Assembly (NCBI GenBank): GCA_037893245.1
Contig: JBAIAA010001153.1
Coordinates: 430,335-494,334 of the forward strand
Origin: Crossaster papposus
Lineage: Eukaryota; Echinodermata; Asteroidea; Velatida; Solasteridae
DNA length: 64,000 nt
Direction of reading: 5' to 3'
A model generated the notes under the pieces. The model was given only the letters and a program-made list of their open reading frames with translations. It was not told where the DNA came from and did not search any database. The translations under genes and the position numbers were made by a program. Positions 12,261 through 23,089 of the stretch are shown here, piece by piece. The stretch's first letter is position 1, and each line of letters begins with the position of its first letter.

Positions 12261-12629
12261 AGGTACACTGTAAAAAGTTTGTCCGTTTTTTCACGGAAAA
12301 AGTTCCGGCAGCAAAATTACCGGAACAAATTTTGGGTTCTGTAAATTTTACGAAACTTGTTATTTTACGGAAAATAATTAACGGAAAGCGCTTTTACGGA
12401 AAACAAGTCATCACGGAAATGTTTCCGTAAAAATACAAGGAGAAAAAAAAGTTCCGGTAATTTTGCTGCCGGAATTCTTTTTATGTTTCCGTTATTTTTC
12501 CGTAAAACAAATACATACAAATCTCGTAAATTTACGGAACAATTGAAAACTTCCAGTAATTTTGCTACCGAAATTTTAATGTTCTGAATTTGGGGGTTTA
12601 GCAACTTCTTTTTTATAATACACTGTACA
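12261..12629. mobile_element. MITE, ACACTGTAAAAAG family
   Basis: The segment starts AGGTACACTGTAAAAAG after TTAA and ends near TACACTGTAC. The interior repeats TTACGGAA, TTTCCGT and AGTTCCGG-type words in both orientations, so it can fold back. A related copy is at about 18686-18970. Confidence 0.7.
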
Positions 12630-13246
12630 TGTACAATTGTAAATAAATGGCATCCATATTATAGAACAATAATTACATTTCCACAAATTGTTATGCAAGA
12701 ACAGCAACTATTGTTTAAAAAAACAGAGGAGATAACACAACCTTGTTTATGTACAAAACTTTTAGTCAAGCTAACAAGTTTCACTGTTGAGCGAAGGTAA
12801 AGATTTTTAAAAAGAAATAGAGAGATGCTATCTTGAACTTGATTGTCCTATTCAGAGATTTGAGTCAAGAACAGCTGATTTCCATAGAGTACAAAAGCAA
12901 AAACTAAGACAAACTAAGTGAACAATTATTCTTTTTTTCATAGTCACATCTTTAATTTATTAACTTCCAACAACAAAAGGCAATACTGGTTAAAACAGTA
13001 ACACATCTAAATGTAGTAACCATAACAATCCGGTTTTTTTAATATTTATGAGCCACCCTGTATAGAGATCAGTATTTTTCTCTGTTGTAAATTATAAATT
13101 TGATTTGACCTTGACATTTGACATAAAATTAATACTAACCTGCTATCCTTTACACGAGTCTTATGAAGATAATTTGTTAAGCCCGTTTTTATAGGGATCT
13201 GCATCGATGTTTATTCCTTACCATTTGAACTTCAACCAAACATAGT
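12630..13246. other. No recognised feature, apart from a possible terminal fragment
   Basis: AT-rich sequence. GAGCCACCCTGTATAGAG near 13050 resembles the terminus (GGCCACCCTGTATA) of the element at 63331. Confidence 0.5.
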
Positions 13247-13482
13247 ACCAGTTCGCGCCGGATGACGTATATAAACGCAAAGTTTTCCGCAAATTCAAAA
13301 CGGATGATGCATAAACACGCCAAGTCAAGTTCGGAAATGTCTGTCAGCAGCAAGCAAGGCCGGAAATGCGTGGGTGTGCTTCCCGGCACTTTCGGCCTGA
13401 ACACGCTTCGGATCGAGTTTCATTAAAAATAATCCTGCCCCTTGGCTCGGTGATGTTAAAATAATCCCGGCGCGAACTGGTT
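13247..13482. mobile_element. MITE, AACCAGTTCGCGCCGG family, copy 2
   Basis: Inverted ends ACCAGTTCGCGCCGG and CCGGCGCGAACTGGTTA. The interior is collinear with copy 1. Confidence 0.85.
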
Positions 13483-13604
13483 AGCCCTTTATCAAAGATA
13501 TGGGTATAAATTGGTGATTATTTGATCTAGTACCTAGGTACGTATACATAGGTAGGTACGATGACGGTGTTGGTTATGTGCATGTAGATCATTTCCATTA
13601 GTTT

Positions 13605-13795
13605 TAACCAGTTCGCGCCAGGATTATTGTTTGGGAGACCGAGCCAGAAGCAGGATTAATTTTAAGGAAACTTGATCCGGCCTAGCTCGCTGCTGAAAGA
13701 CATTTTCAGCCTTGCTCGTGGCGTATTTATCCGTCATCCGATTAGAATCTCGAAATTTGTTTGCAGATATATACGTCCTCCAGCCTAAACAAGGA
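13605..13795. mobile_element. MITE, AACCAGTTCGCGCCGG family, copy 3 (inverted, eroded)
   Basis: Starts TAACCAGTTCGCGCCAGGAT. It then runs in the opposite orientation to copies 1 and 2 (CTTGATCCGGCC, CTCGCTGCTGAAAGACAT, ATATATACGTCCTCC), and its far terminus has decayed. Confidence 0.7.
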
Positions 13796-14455
13796 GATAC
13801 CATACTCGTACATGTATGTCATAAATCTATAAAGAGAAAATCTAAAAGATTAACTTACAAGGTTTTGAACATTTTGGCCGTTTAACATCAAGTTACTATC
13901 AGTAATAATGATGTCTACTGTTCACATGTTTAATAGTTGTTGTGATTTACATCATTAGTAAAGATTTATCACAAGTAAATTTTGTAAAAACAAACTGCTT
14001 TAACCTTTCTTCTTTCAACTTTTTTTCATTTTCTGAGATATAGGATACTTTTTATTTTATCATTTAACTGCACCCAAATACATGTACATGGGTATGTAAA
14101 CTTGAAAGAGATCAAAAACATTAAAATTTGGGCTCGCGCTTGTAAAATTTATGTTTAAATGTTCAGAAAATCTCAATGCTCAATGAATACTAATATACAT
14201 TTGGGTCATTCCATGAAGTTAAATGTGTGACAAATTTAAAATTGCTAGAAATAAATTTGTTGCAGCAATTGAGATTCTATATGATTATTTCATCATAGCT
14301 CGAGCCACTTTGACAGAAAATTTAGTTTGGGCTTCCTTCTCTAGAGTTTTAAATCAACCCCCATAGACTTATGCTATGGATAAAAAATGATAAAGTGTGT
14401 TTTTTATTTGAAAATTGATACAGAATGACCTATACATGTACGTGTAGCTATGGTT
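13796..14455. other. No recognised feature
   Basis: AT-rich, no repeat family or coding pattern recognised. Confidence 0.55.
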
Positions 14456-14600
14456 TTATGATTCAGGACACTGCATCCAATCACTCTCAAAAATCGTCAG
14501 GTCATTCGCCAGAGCAAGAACCCTGTGGCTCACCTCCCCGATTACTTTCGTTCCTCTCACTGCCTTGCTCCCTTGTTGGGGATTGATGCCAACAAATACA
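14456..14600 (-). CDS. Candidate terminal exon of unrecognised minus-strand gene (exon C)
   Basis: After an acceptor with an unbroken 11-T tract (TTTTTTTCAG), the frame reads VFVGINPQQGSKAVRG, then TKVIGEVSHRVLALANDL, then TIFESDWMQCPES and a TAA stop: 47 further residues that look like real protein. The incoming phase is 2, which does not match the phase-1 exit of exon B. Either an exon between them is missed, the exon B donor is wrong, or the segments are from different genes. No domain is recognised. An alternative frame from the same acceptor stops after 14 codons. Confidence 0.4.
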
Positions 14601-14892
14601 CTGAAAAAAAAAAATTGTAAACAAATTGTAATTTCCCTCATGTTTTCATTCAGTACTGAAAGCATGCATCACCAATAGTGCTATCAAGGTAATAAATAAT
14701 GTTACCAGTATTCTTTATGGGTTCCTGCAGGAACTGCTGGTAATAGTGACAGCTGTTTTGCTGTACAGCTAACCTTTATCTTTTATCCTTAATCACTTTT
14801 TTAAATGTCTGTGAGGAAGGTTGTACTCTATGTTTAAGTGCCTATGTAGCTAATACAGCTTGGCAAACTGAAATTAAAAAATTATATATTGA

Positions 14893-15260
14893 AGTAAAGT
14901 GAACAAAGAAAACTGGCAGAAGCAGGATTCGAACCTGCGACCTCTGGAATAACGTACCGGAGCTATCTTGCCCTATACTAGGTTGGCGGTCTCCCAAATT
15001 GTTCAGAGGCGCTAGTCAAAAATCAAATACCAGAATTCCGTGTGGCCAGAGATCACGCCGGATTATACGATACAACTTGGGAAGCGGCATTGTGGGGATC
15101 ACTCAATGAGGATATGACCTCTTATCTTAAATTACACCACTATACCACAAGAGAAACTGACTATTTGAATACATATCAAAGTGAACAAAGAAACTGGCAT
15201 GAGTGGGATTTGAATAAAGATACTGACAATTTGGGAGACCGCCATCACAGGGCTAGATAA
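14893..15260 (-). mobile_element. tRNA-derived SINE-like repeat with duplicated and inverted segments
   Basis: The minus strand of about 14916-14965 ends GGTTCGAATCCTGCTTCTGC-CA, a good tRNA T-arm and acceptor-like 3' end, after a degenerate A box (GATAGCTCCGG). AAGTGAACAAAGAAAACTGG recurs at about 15178 in the same direction. GGCGGTCTCCCAAATTGT (14982) recurs inverted at 15226. No complete tRNA cloverleaf is formed, so this is not called a tRNA gene. Confidence 0.5.
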
Positions 15261-15378
15261 TCATGGTCCTCACTTTAGTATGCAAATTTACCTAGTAATG
15301 TTCCCTTGTGGTATATACATGTAGGTGTAATAAAAGAAATTAAGTGAAATCTGAAAATGAATGCACCATTTGCCCTAC

Positions 15379-15448
15379 CATGATGTGACATATTATGTAA
15401 AACTGCTGCTATACTATCACTGCCATGTATTTCTAATTTAATTATATC
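15379..15448 (-). CDS. Candidate coding exon of unrecognised minus-strand gene (exon B)
   Basis: This 70-nt exon-like segment encodes DIIKLEIHGSDSIAAVLHNM then SHH, in the phase expected after exon A (phase 0 in). The acceptor is CATGAATCAG and the donor is a mediocre CATG/GTAGGG, leaving phase 1. The frame is open on both sides, so the limits are uncertain. It lies 0.7 kb downstream of exon A on the same strand. The protein pattern is plausible, but I recognise no family. Confidence 0.3.
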
Positions 15449-15610
15449 CTGATTCATGACAAATGCACTCCGAGCATGTGCATTAGAATACACGCCCAAG
15501 AAGAAAAGGCTTCAAAACCTATTTGAACGGAGTTTTCTAGGTGTTTCCCCCCAGTGTCAACAACTTTTCTGACTTAATTTAATTTAAGTCAAGTCATTTT
15601 AGTAAGTAAG

Positions 15611-15646
15611 TGAGTCGAGTCGAGTCGAGTCGAGTCGAGTCGAGTC
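15611..15646. repeat. (GAGTC)n microsatellite
   Basis: About seven perfect GTCGA/GAGTC pentamers in a row. Confidence 0.95.
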
Positions 15647-16152
15647 AAATATTTAGCTCCAGACAATTTGAACAATAATATAACTTAAGCACAAGGAAGA
15701 ATATAGTTTGTTAGCATTCTTTAACCCTAACCACCCTGAGTCCATCAAAATCCATTTCCGGACAAATGGTAAAAGTTCAGATTGAAAGAGCTTTAGCAAT
15801 TTATAGCTTGCAAAACCTGAAAAAAAATTGTTTTAAGAAAAGACACTGAAGGAATGTTAAGTTTTAGTTGTGGGAGAAAAAAACCTGAATAATATTTTTT
15901 CAGTAAATGTCAGGGAATCACGACCATCTGGTACATGTACATGTACAATGTAGATGAACAATAAGAAAAAATAATATGGTATAGTTTTCTACTGCTTTAC
16001 ATGACTTGAACTAAAAATTAAATGCGTTCTGGCACTGGTCTAATACAAAGCCGTTTTTGTTAATTGTAGAGCTACATGTCTCTACCATATGGTACAACCT
16101 GAAAACTGAACCCTGCTATTTGACCGAGGTGTAAAAGATCCACATCACTTAC

Positions 16153-16253
16153 ATCATAGTAACGGATCAAGACAGACTCGTCTTCTTTGAAGTACGTGGC
16201 TAACTGCTTGAATGTCAGTCGATTCAGGTTCTTGCGTTGCATGCTGTATGTTG
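16153..16253 (-). CDS. Candidate coding exon of unrecognised minus-strand gene (exon A)
   Basis: This 101-nt segment is bounded by a very good acceptor (polypyrimidine run ending CTATTCAG) and a perfect donor (ATGAT/GTAAGT). It encodes two bases of a split codon plus 33 residues: TYSMQRKNLNRLTFKQL followed by A.YFKEDESVLIRYYD. The incoming phase is 1 and the outgoing phase 0. Codon choice and the amphipathic pattern look coding. The pattern R.TFKQLA.YFK....LIRYYD faintly recalls LabA/NYN-type PIN domains or a PB1 core, but I cannot support either. The frame stays open for 27 more codons past the donor, so this could also be a terminal exon ending at 16072. No upstream exon was found. Confidence 0.45.
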
Positions 16254-16512
16254 CTGAATAGAAAAAAGTACGTAGGATTACGGTCACGTAAGAATAGCCA
16301 CGGTCTAAATTTATAGGCCTGCCCTAGCTGAGGCATACACCAGCACTCTAGCACTGCAGCAGACCAGACATTGCCAATGTCAGACATAACCATAAGACAA
16401 AGCAGAAATTGTTAACCTAGGCCTACATGTAGGGCCGGGGCCTAGGCTACATGCCAAGTTTAAGGCCGAATGATTTCTATGAAGAAAAACAGTCTCTAAC
16501 TATTCGCAGTCT

Positions 16513-16763
16513 GGGCCCAATTTCTTGGCTCTGCTTACCACAGAATTCCGCGCTTACGGTCACCATTTTCCGCTAACCGCGCTAGCAGAAAGATTTTGCG
16601 CTAACCCTGTAAGCACAGAATCCTTAGTTACGGGATGTACGCATGCTCAGAGACCAACATTCCTCGCTAATGCGTGAAATACGTTTACCGTAAGCACCGA
16701 ATTTTCTGCTATAGTAAGCAGGGATTTTTGGCTAACGGTAAGCAGAGCCAAGAAATTGGGCCC
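16513..16763. mobile_element. MITE, GGGCCCAATTTCTTGGC family, copy 1
   Basis: Inverted ends GGGCCCAATTTCTTGGCTC and GAGCCAAGAAATTGGGCCC. The interior consists of CTTACGGT, GCTAACCCTGTAAGCAC and CGTTTACCGTAAGC blocks. Full copies recur at 23360 and 27865. Confidence 0.9.
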
Positions 16764-17024
16764 TGGTGCCGCACGGATTGCGGTATGGCCTACATGATAC
16801 AGGTTTACAGCACACAGATTGGGGGCTAGCCCAGGTTGGACAAAGTTCTTCATTGCAATTTTCGCGGTCGGACATCCGGGAACCTTGTTTATCTTCCCAT
16901 TGTTTATGCAATTAGCGCAAAGGGAGAAATTTGAGGTTTAACGCATGTTGTTATGGACGGCTCGCTCCTTCGTGACGTCATGCCGATCGCGAGAATGTTT
17001 ACAACGGAGTCCAACCTGGGTCCT

Positions 17025-17295
17025 GGGACCAAATTTCATAAAGCTGCTTAAGCACAACATTTTGCTTAAACACAAAAATCCTTGGCCTTGCTTAATAAAT
17101 CAGGTAATTAGAGCCAAAATTCCATGCGAATTGTTTATATGCCAAGAAGCCTATAAAGTACTCCATGACACATACCAATCACAAACAACATACATAACAT
17201 GGAGTTGTGGCTGGTATTGGTAAACTGGTGTTAAAGCAAGAATGTTTTGTGCTTTAAAGCAATTTTTATGCTTATTCAGCTCTATGAAATTGGCC
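17025..17295. mobile_element. MITE, AATTTCATAAAGCTGCTTAAGC family, copy 1
   Basis: Begins GGGACCAAATTTCATAAAGC and ends GCTCTATGAAATTGGCCCCC. Inner words TGCTTAAGCAC and GCTTAAACACAAAAATCC are shared with the copy at 18163. Confidence 0.75.
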
Positions 17296-18048
17296 CCCTC
17301 CCCTTATACCCTGGGCTACATGGGCTAAGTAATTACGGGGCCAATGCATGATGGCAATGACAATGTCATGATTAATTATTAACGTTACTCATACTCGTTA
17401 GATTCCTTGTTAGACAACGGTAGCGACTAGCGTTAACGTAAACATGGTTAACGTTAACGCTAGGCTAGCCCAGGTTGGACGACGTCTTCATTGCACTCCC
17501 TCCGTAACGTAGGGAGGTTAGTGAGTCCACCTGAGCTAACGCCCTGCCTAGGGCTAAACCAGCGACAGTCAGTGTGAATGCAAATTTGGTCAACAGTGGT
17601 CAAGAAACTCCAGAAATTCGGGCTTACATTATGCCTAATTTTACCTTTGTTTGTAGCGGCAGAAACACAACTTATTGTTTGGGCCTTCGCCGATGCAGTG
17701 CAGTCACATCACTTTGTCAGAGCTCAGTGTAGTTTCTTTGCTCTATGGTCAGCGCGCGCGCTGGCATGGCGCGAGCAAATGCAGAAATGTTGTCTGCGAA
17801 ATTTAGTCTGAGCATCGCGCACGTTTGAACAACGATAAACTCGGCATAAAAGGTGGAGCGGCGGAATTCAGACTTGCCTTCCCATGCGGCAAAGGTAAAC
17901 AAAAAAGCCCCGGCTTCGTGCGTATACCTATATCATTATGGCTACGGCTGGGAAATAATACGTACATGTATGTACGTCTAGTCTATTGGCGCTTTCAGCC
18001 ACTTCTTGCCGCGCTGCATCAGCTGGGCCAAGGCAGTCTACTCATTAC
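17296..18048. other. No recognised repeat; GC-rich patches
   Basis: Higher-GC sequence. The word GGCTAGCCCAGGTTGGAC (17461) duplicates one at about 16826. Open frames here show no recognisable protein. Confidence 0.5.
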
Positions 18049-18155
18049 TAGGACCGTTTTCCAAACCCTAGCCTCGTCTTCTTTGGCTTTGTTTTTAAGG
18101 TTCGACAATAGTTTTGGAGCCAGTTTGGAGCCTAAGCTGGGGTTTGGTAAACGGA
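18049..18155. mobile_element. Short MITE, GGCCGTTTTCCAAACC family, copy 1
   Basis: Ends AGGACCGTTTTCCAAACC and GGGTTTGGTAAACGG are inverted. A GC-rich core carries CTCGTCTTCTTTGGC and GGAGCC. Other copies are at 51753 and 57987. Confidence 0.75.
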
Positions 18156-18162
18156 CGTGGTC

Positions 18163-18335
18163 TGGCGCGATTTCATAGAGAACTGCTTAAGCACAAACTT
18201 TAACTGCTTAGTAAAATGAGCTTAACAGCTGATGTACATTATTTGTGATTGGTATTTGGCTTAGCATAACAATCACGTGGAATTTTGGCTTGTAACATGA
18301 TTTTACTGTGTTTTTGTGCTTAAGCAAATTGATAT
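18163..18335. mobile_element. MITE, AATTTCATAAAGCTGCTTAAGC family, copy 2
   Basis: GCGATTTCATAGAGAACTGC to TTTGTGCTTAAGCAAATT. It abuts a GGGCCCAATTTCTTGG copy directly on its right. Confidence 0.65.
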
Positions 18336-18490
18336 GGGCCCAATTTCTTGGCTCTGCTAAATATTGTGCTAACCCTGTAAGCACAGAATTCTTAGTTACG
18401 GGATGTACGCATGCGCAGAAGCCAAAATGTCCTGCTAACGCGTGAAATACGCTTACCGTAAACACGGAATTTCCTGCTACAGTAAGCAGT
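18336..18490. mobile_element. MITE, GGGCCCAATTTCTTGGC family, truncated copy
   Basis: Starts GGGCCCAATTTCTTGGCTCT, then AACCCTGTAAGCACAG and the CTTACCGTAAACAC block. The second terminus is missing. Confidence 0.8.
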
Positions 18491-18685
18491 TAGCAGTTAA
18501 CTGCTTAACAGTTAACTGCTTACTATCGGCAAAACAATATTTGCTTACGGTAAACGTTAGAAACGGAAGTATGCACGTTTGTTTTATACTCATCGCCTAA
18601 TGACCCATGACAAACTTTTAAAAAGCCAAAGCGCATGTATGAAAATGCATTGCAGTGGTATCATAAATAATTAGTTATAAATAAT

Positions 18686-18970
18686 TATTGTTTGTGTCTC
18701 CAATATTTTTACGGGTAATTCCTCGTTCGAAGTAAAATTACGGAAAACAAATCTAGTACCTCCAGTAAAATAACGGACTTTCTCCAAGGATCCGTATAAT
18801 AACGAACATTTCCCAAAAGACCTGTAAAATAACATGCATTTTTCTTGCACCCGTAAAATTACGGGTGTCTTCCTTGTTCCATGTGAAAAACGGTATTTTA
18901 CCCGTGATTTAAAGTTCACAGAGGATTTCCGTGAAATTTCTCCGTAAAAATACGGAGACTTTTTACAGTG
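18686..18970. mobile_element. MITE, ACACTGTAAAAAG family, copy 2
   Basis: Repeated TTACGG, CCGTAAAAT and GGAGACTTTTTACAGTG at the right end. The left end is less clear. It touches the next TTAA-type element. Confidence 0.65.
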
Positions 18971-19289
18971 TAGGATACACCATTGGTAATTGCTTGAATT
19001 ATCATGAATGGGTGGATTTGGGGGGTTGTATTTTATAGTAAATATCGTTTAACTGACCTGTTTGAAGTTTTACAATCATGGATGCCGAGAAAAGCACGAA
19101 AAACAGCGTTTGTTTTCAACCGGCGTTGAGCAGTTATTCTTATGTTATTTGTGTTTTTTTCGCGATCGCCGTCCAGCGCAATCATTTTGCTGGATGCCTA
19201 GAATCATTATTTACTTTCAAATTAGTAAGATATTTCTTAATAATTCGGTAGTAAATATTTTCGATATCTGCAAATGGTGTATCCTACCT
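18971..19289 (+). mobile_element. TTAA-type MITE (AGGTAGGATACACC family), copy 1
   Basis: TAGGATACACCATTGGTAAT through a CGCGATCGCCG centre to GGTGTATCCTACCT followed by TTAA. The left tip is lost where it meets the preceding MITE. Confidence 0.85.
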
Positions 19290-19334
19290 TTAAATCAGCT
19301 CCAAACACCTTGGTGTCGGACGTATGACTCAGAC

Positions 19335-19766
19335 AATTTGTGACCTGTTCCAACGAAACCCGGACAAAGTCGCACAATGTGTTTTGTCACAATGTACTCC
19401 TGAAGTCATTTCTGGATGGATTTTACCATTTTGAGGTTTTAGGTTTTCCTAAGTCACTCACTATTAATCTACAATCTCCTCAAATTTGAACAAAATCCGT
19501 CTACCAGAAGTGTGTTTTTTTGTCAATTTTGTGAAACATCTGTGTATAGAAATAATACGCTTTTCTGAACTTTAAAGCTGTTTATCTCATAATTAGGTTG
19601 TCAGGGTTTTATCACTAAATCCAGACCCCAGGGAAGATAGGGTGGGTGTACATATGTAAATGATACATCATTTTAAAGCTGAGAACCTAGAGAATTTGAA
19701 AAAAGCAAAATCTGAAAAACTAAAAAGTTGACTTTGTCCGGGTTTCGTCGGAACAGGTCACATTTG
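19335..19766. mobile_element. MITE with GTGACCTGTTCC terminal repeats
   Basis: About 40-bp inverted ends: GTGACCTGTTCCAACGAAAC near 19340 and GTTTCGTCGGAACAGGTCAC near 19741. The interior is AT-rich and non-coding. Confidence 0.8.
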
Positions 19767-21095
19767 ATTGTTTTGAGTACTTATTGAAGTTCAATGTAAC
19801 AACTGATATTTGTATTTAACAAAAAAATACACAGATAATAAGCTTCAAAAATGATATAAATGCTTCATTAATTTGTGTGGCATTTGTAATTATTGAAGTT
19901 TTGTTTTTATTGAGGTTTATATACAGTTCCTGGAGTTGCTCCTTGAATTGCATGGGCGTGGATAAATGTAAACTGTTATTAATAAACAATTAACGACTGT
20001 TTAAGTCAATTAAATTTTCCTTACCATTTTGTATTACACAAATTGGTGTTCATTACGCACATTTTAAAACGCGTACAGGTTAATTAAGTATACGATGTTC
20101 ATAATTAAGTACTCGTGCGCTGTACGATATAACCGCATTCTGTCCCCAAACCCAGTGATATCGTTGTTTTGCCTTGGGCCATCTTTTCAGTGGTATTTCT
20201 CTAATATCGGTGATAATCATAATTAAGCACGGGTGCTTATTCGGGCAGAAGGGAGTCCGTGTTGTCCCGGGAGAAGCCGGTATAGCAGGGGTGTGATTTC
20301 CTCTTTTCTTCCACTCGCGCAGCGAGCGGTGTGTTTACCTAAATCTTGAATCGACAGATAAGAACAATATTTTAATTAAAATTATTGCCTTTTGATGCAT
20401 CCAACTCACGAGTACCCACAATCAAATGCCCAACCGGGAGTGTTTACTGAGCAGGAGATTATTGTATATGAGGAGAGGAGGGGACATTGAGATATGTATA
20501 ATGTCTCTCGAAGACAAATTAATTTCCTTAATCAAACAACCATCATACCATTTAGCTTTAAATGATGAAATCAAAATCTCAATTTTCATTTTTGCCTCAA
20601 AGTGTTTAATTTACTCTTGCTGGGTCACAAATGTGTTCTGGTTTTAGAATTGCTTTTGTGTTTGCTGTTTTTCTCCTGGTGTTATTTATGTAATTTCACA
20701 AGTTATGCAAAAGTAGTTATTTCTAATCCATAGGCATATCTCTTGTTTCCCGAAGAGTGACAAATTCTCCCCATTCGAGTGAAAACTCACTTCCACGGTC
20801 TGAAACTATAGGGACCACACGTGTTAAAGTGAAATAAATTCACTCGAAAAGGGTTGAAATCCTATTGAATACTACTGTAATAATTGATTTCACTCTAAAA
20901 CGTCTAGTCCCTAGTTTCGCTCCTTCTGAATTTAGAGAACATCTAATAACTTTGATAACATTTTTGGCGGATTCATTGCTACCGATTTTCAGAGACTGGC
21001 GATTTCGGTTAAACGAATTACGGTAATTTGTCGTGGTTTGTTATTGGCGAATTTGTGCATTGGCATTGTCTCTGCGCGTGACGCCTCTAGGCTTG
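19767..21095. other. No recognised feature
   Basis: Mixed AT-rich sequence, with nothing recognised beyond isolated short open frames. Confidence 0.55.
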
Positions 21096-21405
21096 AAGGT
21101 TATTATACACCATTTGTAATTGCTTGAATTATCATGAATGGGTTTTGGGGTTGTATTTTATAGTTAATATCGTTTAACTGGCCTCTCCGAAGTTTTACAA
21201 TCATGGATGCCGAGTAAAGACAAGAGACGTTCGTTTTCAACCGGCGTCGGGCAGTTATACCGTCCGGATAACTATTTTTAAATGATGTCTAGCGCAATCA
21301 TTTTGCTGGATACCTAGAATCATTATTTACTTTTAAATAAGTAAGATATTTCCTAATAATTTGGTAGTAAAAATGTTCGATATCTGCAAATGGTGTATCC
21401 CACCT
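21096..21405 (+). mobile_element. TTAA-type MITE (AGGTAGGATACACC family), copy 2
   Basis: AAGGTTATTATACACCATTT to AATGGTGTATCCCACCT. The TTAA flanks are eroded. Confidence 0.8.
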
Positions 21406-22342
21406 GCACAAGTTATCTCGATACATACATCAATAAATTATTAGAGGAGCGACTGCAAAACGACAGATTTGTTTGTCTCATCCCTAAAGGGCGCCCTCTG
21501 CCGGAAGGTTAGGCATGTTCCGAGAATGTGTCCGGCTTCAAATTTGGATTTTGGTCAAGGATTGCAGGCCCAGAGTTGTGTTTAATTTGGCAAATTGGAT
21601 CAGTATTTTGATTGAGGGTGCCTCAGACCTATAGTAACCAGAGGAAGAGTGTCGTTTGGCAATTATCCAGGCCTATTCACTGACTGGGATTTGGCAATAA
21701 TAGCATAGCCTTATGATTCGAAAATTAGAGTTTATCTGCTGTTTGGGAATGTAATTATACACGTTTGACTTAATGTAATACGTATGTCATTAGCTTTTAT
21801 TGCAAAATCATATCATGCCCGTTCCTGCTCCAAGTGTAAAGGCACGACTTTATAGTACTGGTACCGCGTGCACTAATCACAGCAAAACACTTTGTATTTA
21901 TATACTGACTATCACTCCCCACCAACAAGGAGCTCGTGTTTTGACAGTTGGGACCTGCAGCTGTTTCTCTCAAGAGGATCAGTTAGGACTACCTTGACGT
22001 ACACACCCCTTCGCAACAACAGAATAATTCATGGGCGTTATGTCTCATCATTCGTGCGTGTTGTGCCGAGTACATTGTATAGGCCGGCCTTACTCCTACG
22101 CGCGAAACCCGGCTGGGTGAAATTTGGACTCACTTATACTTATTCCTCCATGCTCATAAGGAATCAGGTCTCATGTACCTTATTATGGACATTATTAACT
22201 CTCACACCCGACCTGTCACTGTCCTAATTATCTATATTTAGGCTTACGCATTTCAACAAAGGAGTCCGTATTGAATGGTGTAGGCCTATTTGTTTCGCGC
22301 AGAGTCGGTGATCCGCGAGCGTCGATAGCGGATTCGTTTTAG
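21406..22342. other. No recognised feature
   Basis: No repeat family or coding segment recognised. Confidence 0.5.
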
Positions 22343-22819
22343 CCATAGAGCTATATTAAAATTCTAGAGCGCTGGCTCGATGTATAATGCATGCTGGGCG
22401 CATCCATGTTTGTGCACAAACCTTTGGAAACCTCAAAATTTTGTACGGCTTTTGTACGGCTATTTGCATATTTGCGATTGTATTCTATACAGTGCGTTAC
22501 CGAAGCCCATATGCCCGAAACCGAAACGCATGATCAGCAAATGAGCGCAAACCTCGCAAAATGCGTGCGTTTCCGCGCGCTGCAGTAGTTTGCGTGACTT
22601 TTGTTTAACTGACAATGACGCCCGTAACTTTGTTTGCGTCTGTTCTACTTGCACGCGCGTTGCATTTAGAGCACACTTTCAAAATTAAATCCATCTATTT
22701 TTATTATGTTCTACAACACGCACATGAATTCAAAATGTCGGCGCGCAGAATGAATTCAAAGTATCTCCGCGCGTAAGAATGAAGAGTTAGCGCTCTAGTA
22801 ATTTAATATAGCTCTATGG
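22343..22819. mobile_element. MITE with CCATAGAGCTATATTAAA terminal repeats
   Basis: CCATAGAGCTATATTAAAAT and AATTTAATATAGCTCTATGG are inverted ends of about 32 bp, each with an adjacent AGAGCGCT/AGCGCTCT. The interior is GC-rich with many CG and GCGC words. Confidence 0.8.
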
Positions 22820-23089
22820 ATTTAACGGATCCTGATCGGGAGGTGGGTTTTTAAGATCCAAGATGGCGACGTTCGTGACGGGAGAGATATACATTAATTT
22901 TGAAAATGTATAGCATGAAATTAACCTTATTATTTTAGAATGTATTTTCATGATTAGAAAAAGTACATTTGCCAACAAAATTCGAAGCACATACTTGTAA
23001 TGTATTCGTCTCGAGTGTTTGGATTCGACGTGTTCAGTTCGCGCGGCGTCGGATCACGTAATTTCGTGTATGAAACAAACAGACCCTGC

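Noticed and set aside
14916-14965. Possible tRNA gene on the minus strand
   Set aside because: The T-arm is good, but the D-arm and anticodon arm do not form; better explained as a tRNA-derived SINE.
16974-16983. TGACGTCA as a promoter CRE
   Set aside because: Single 8-bp match; the word is frequent in this window and no transcription start context is visible.
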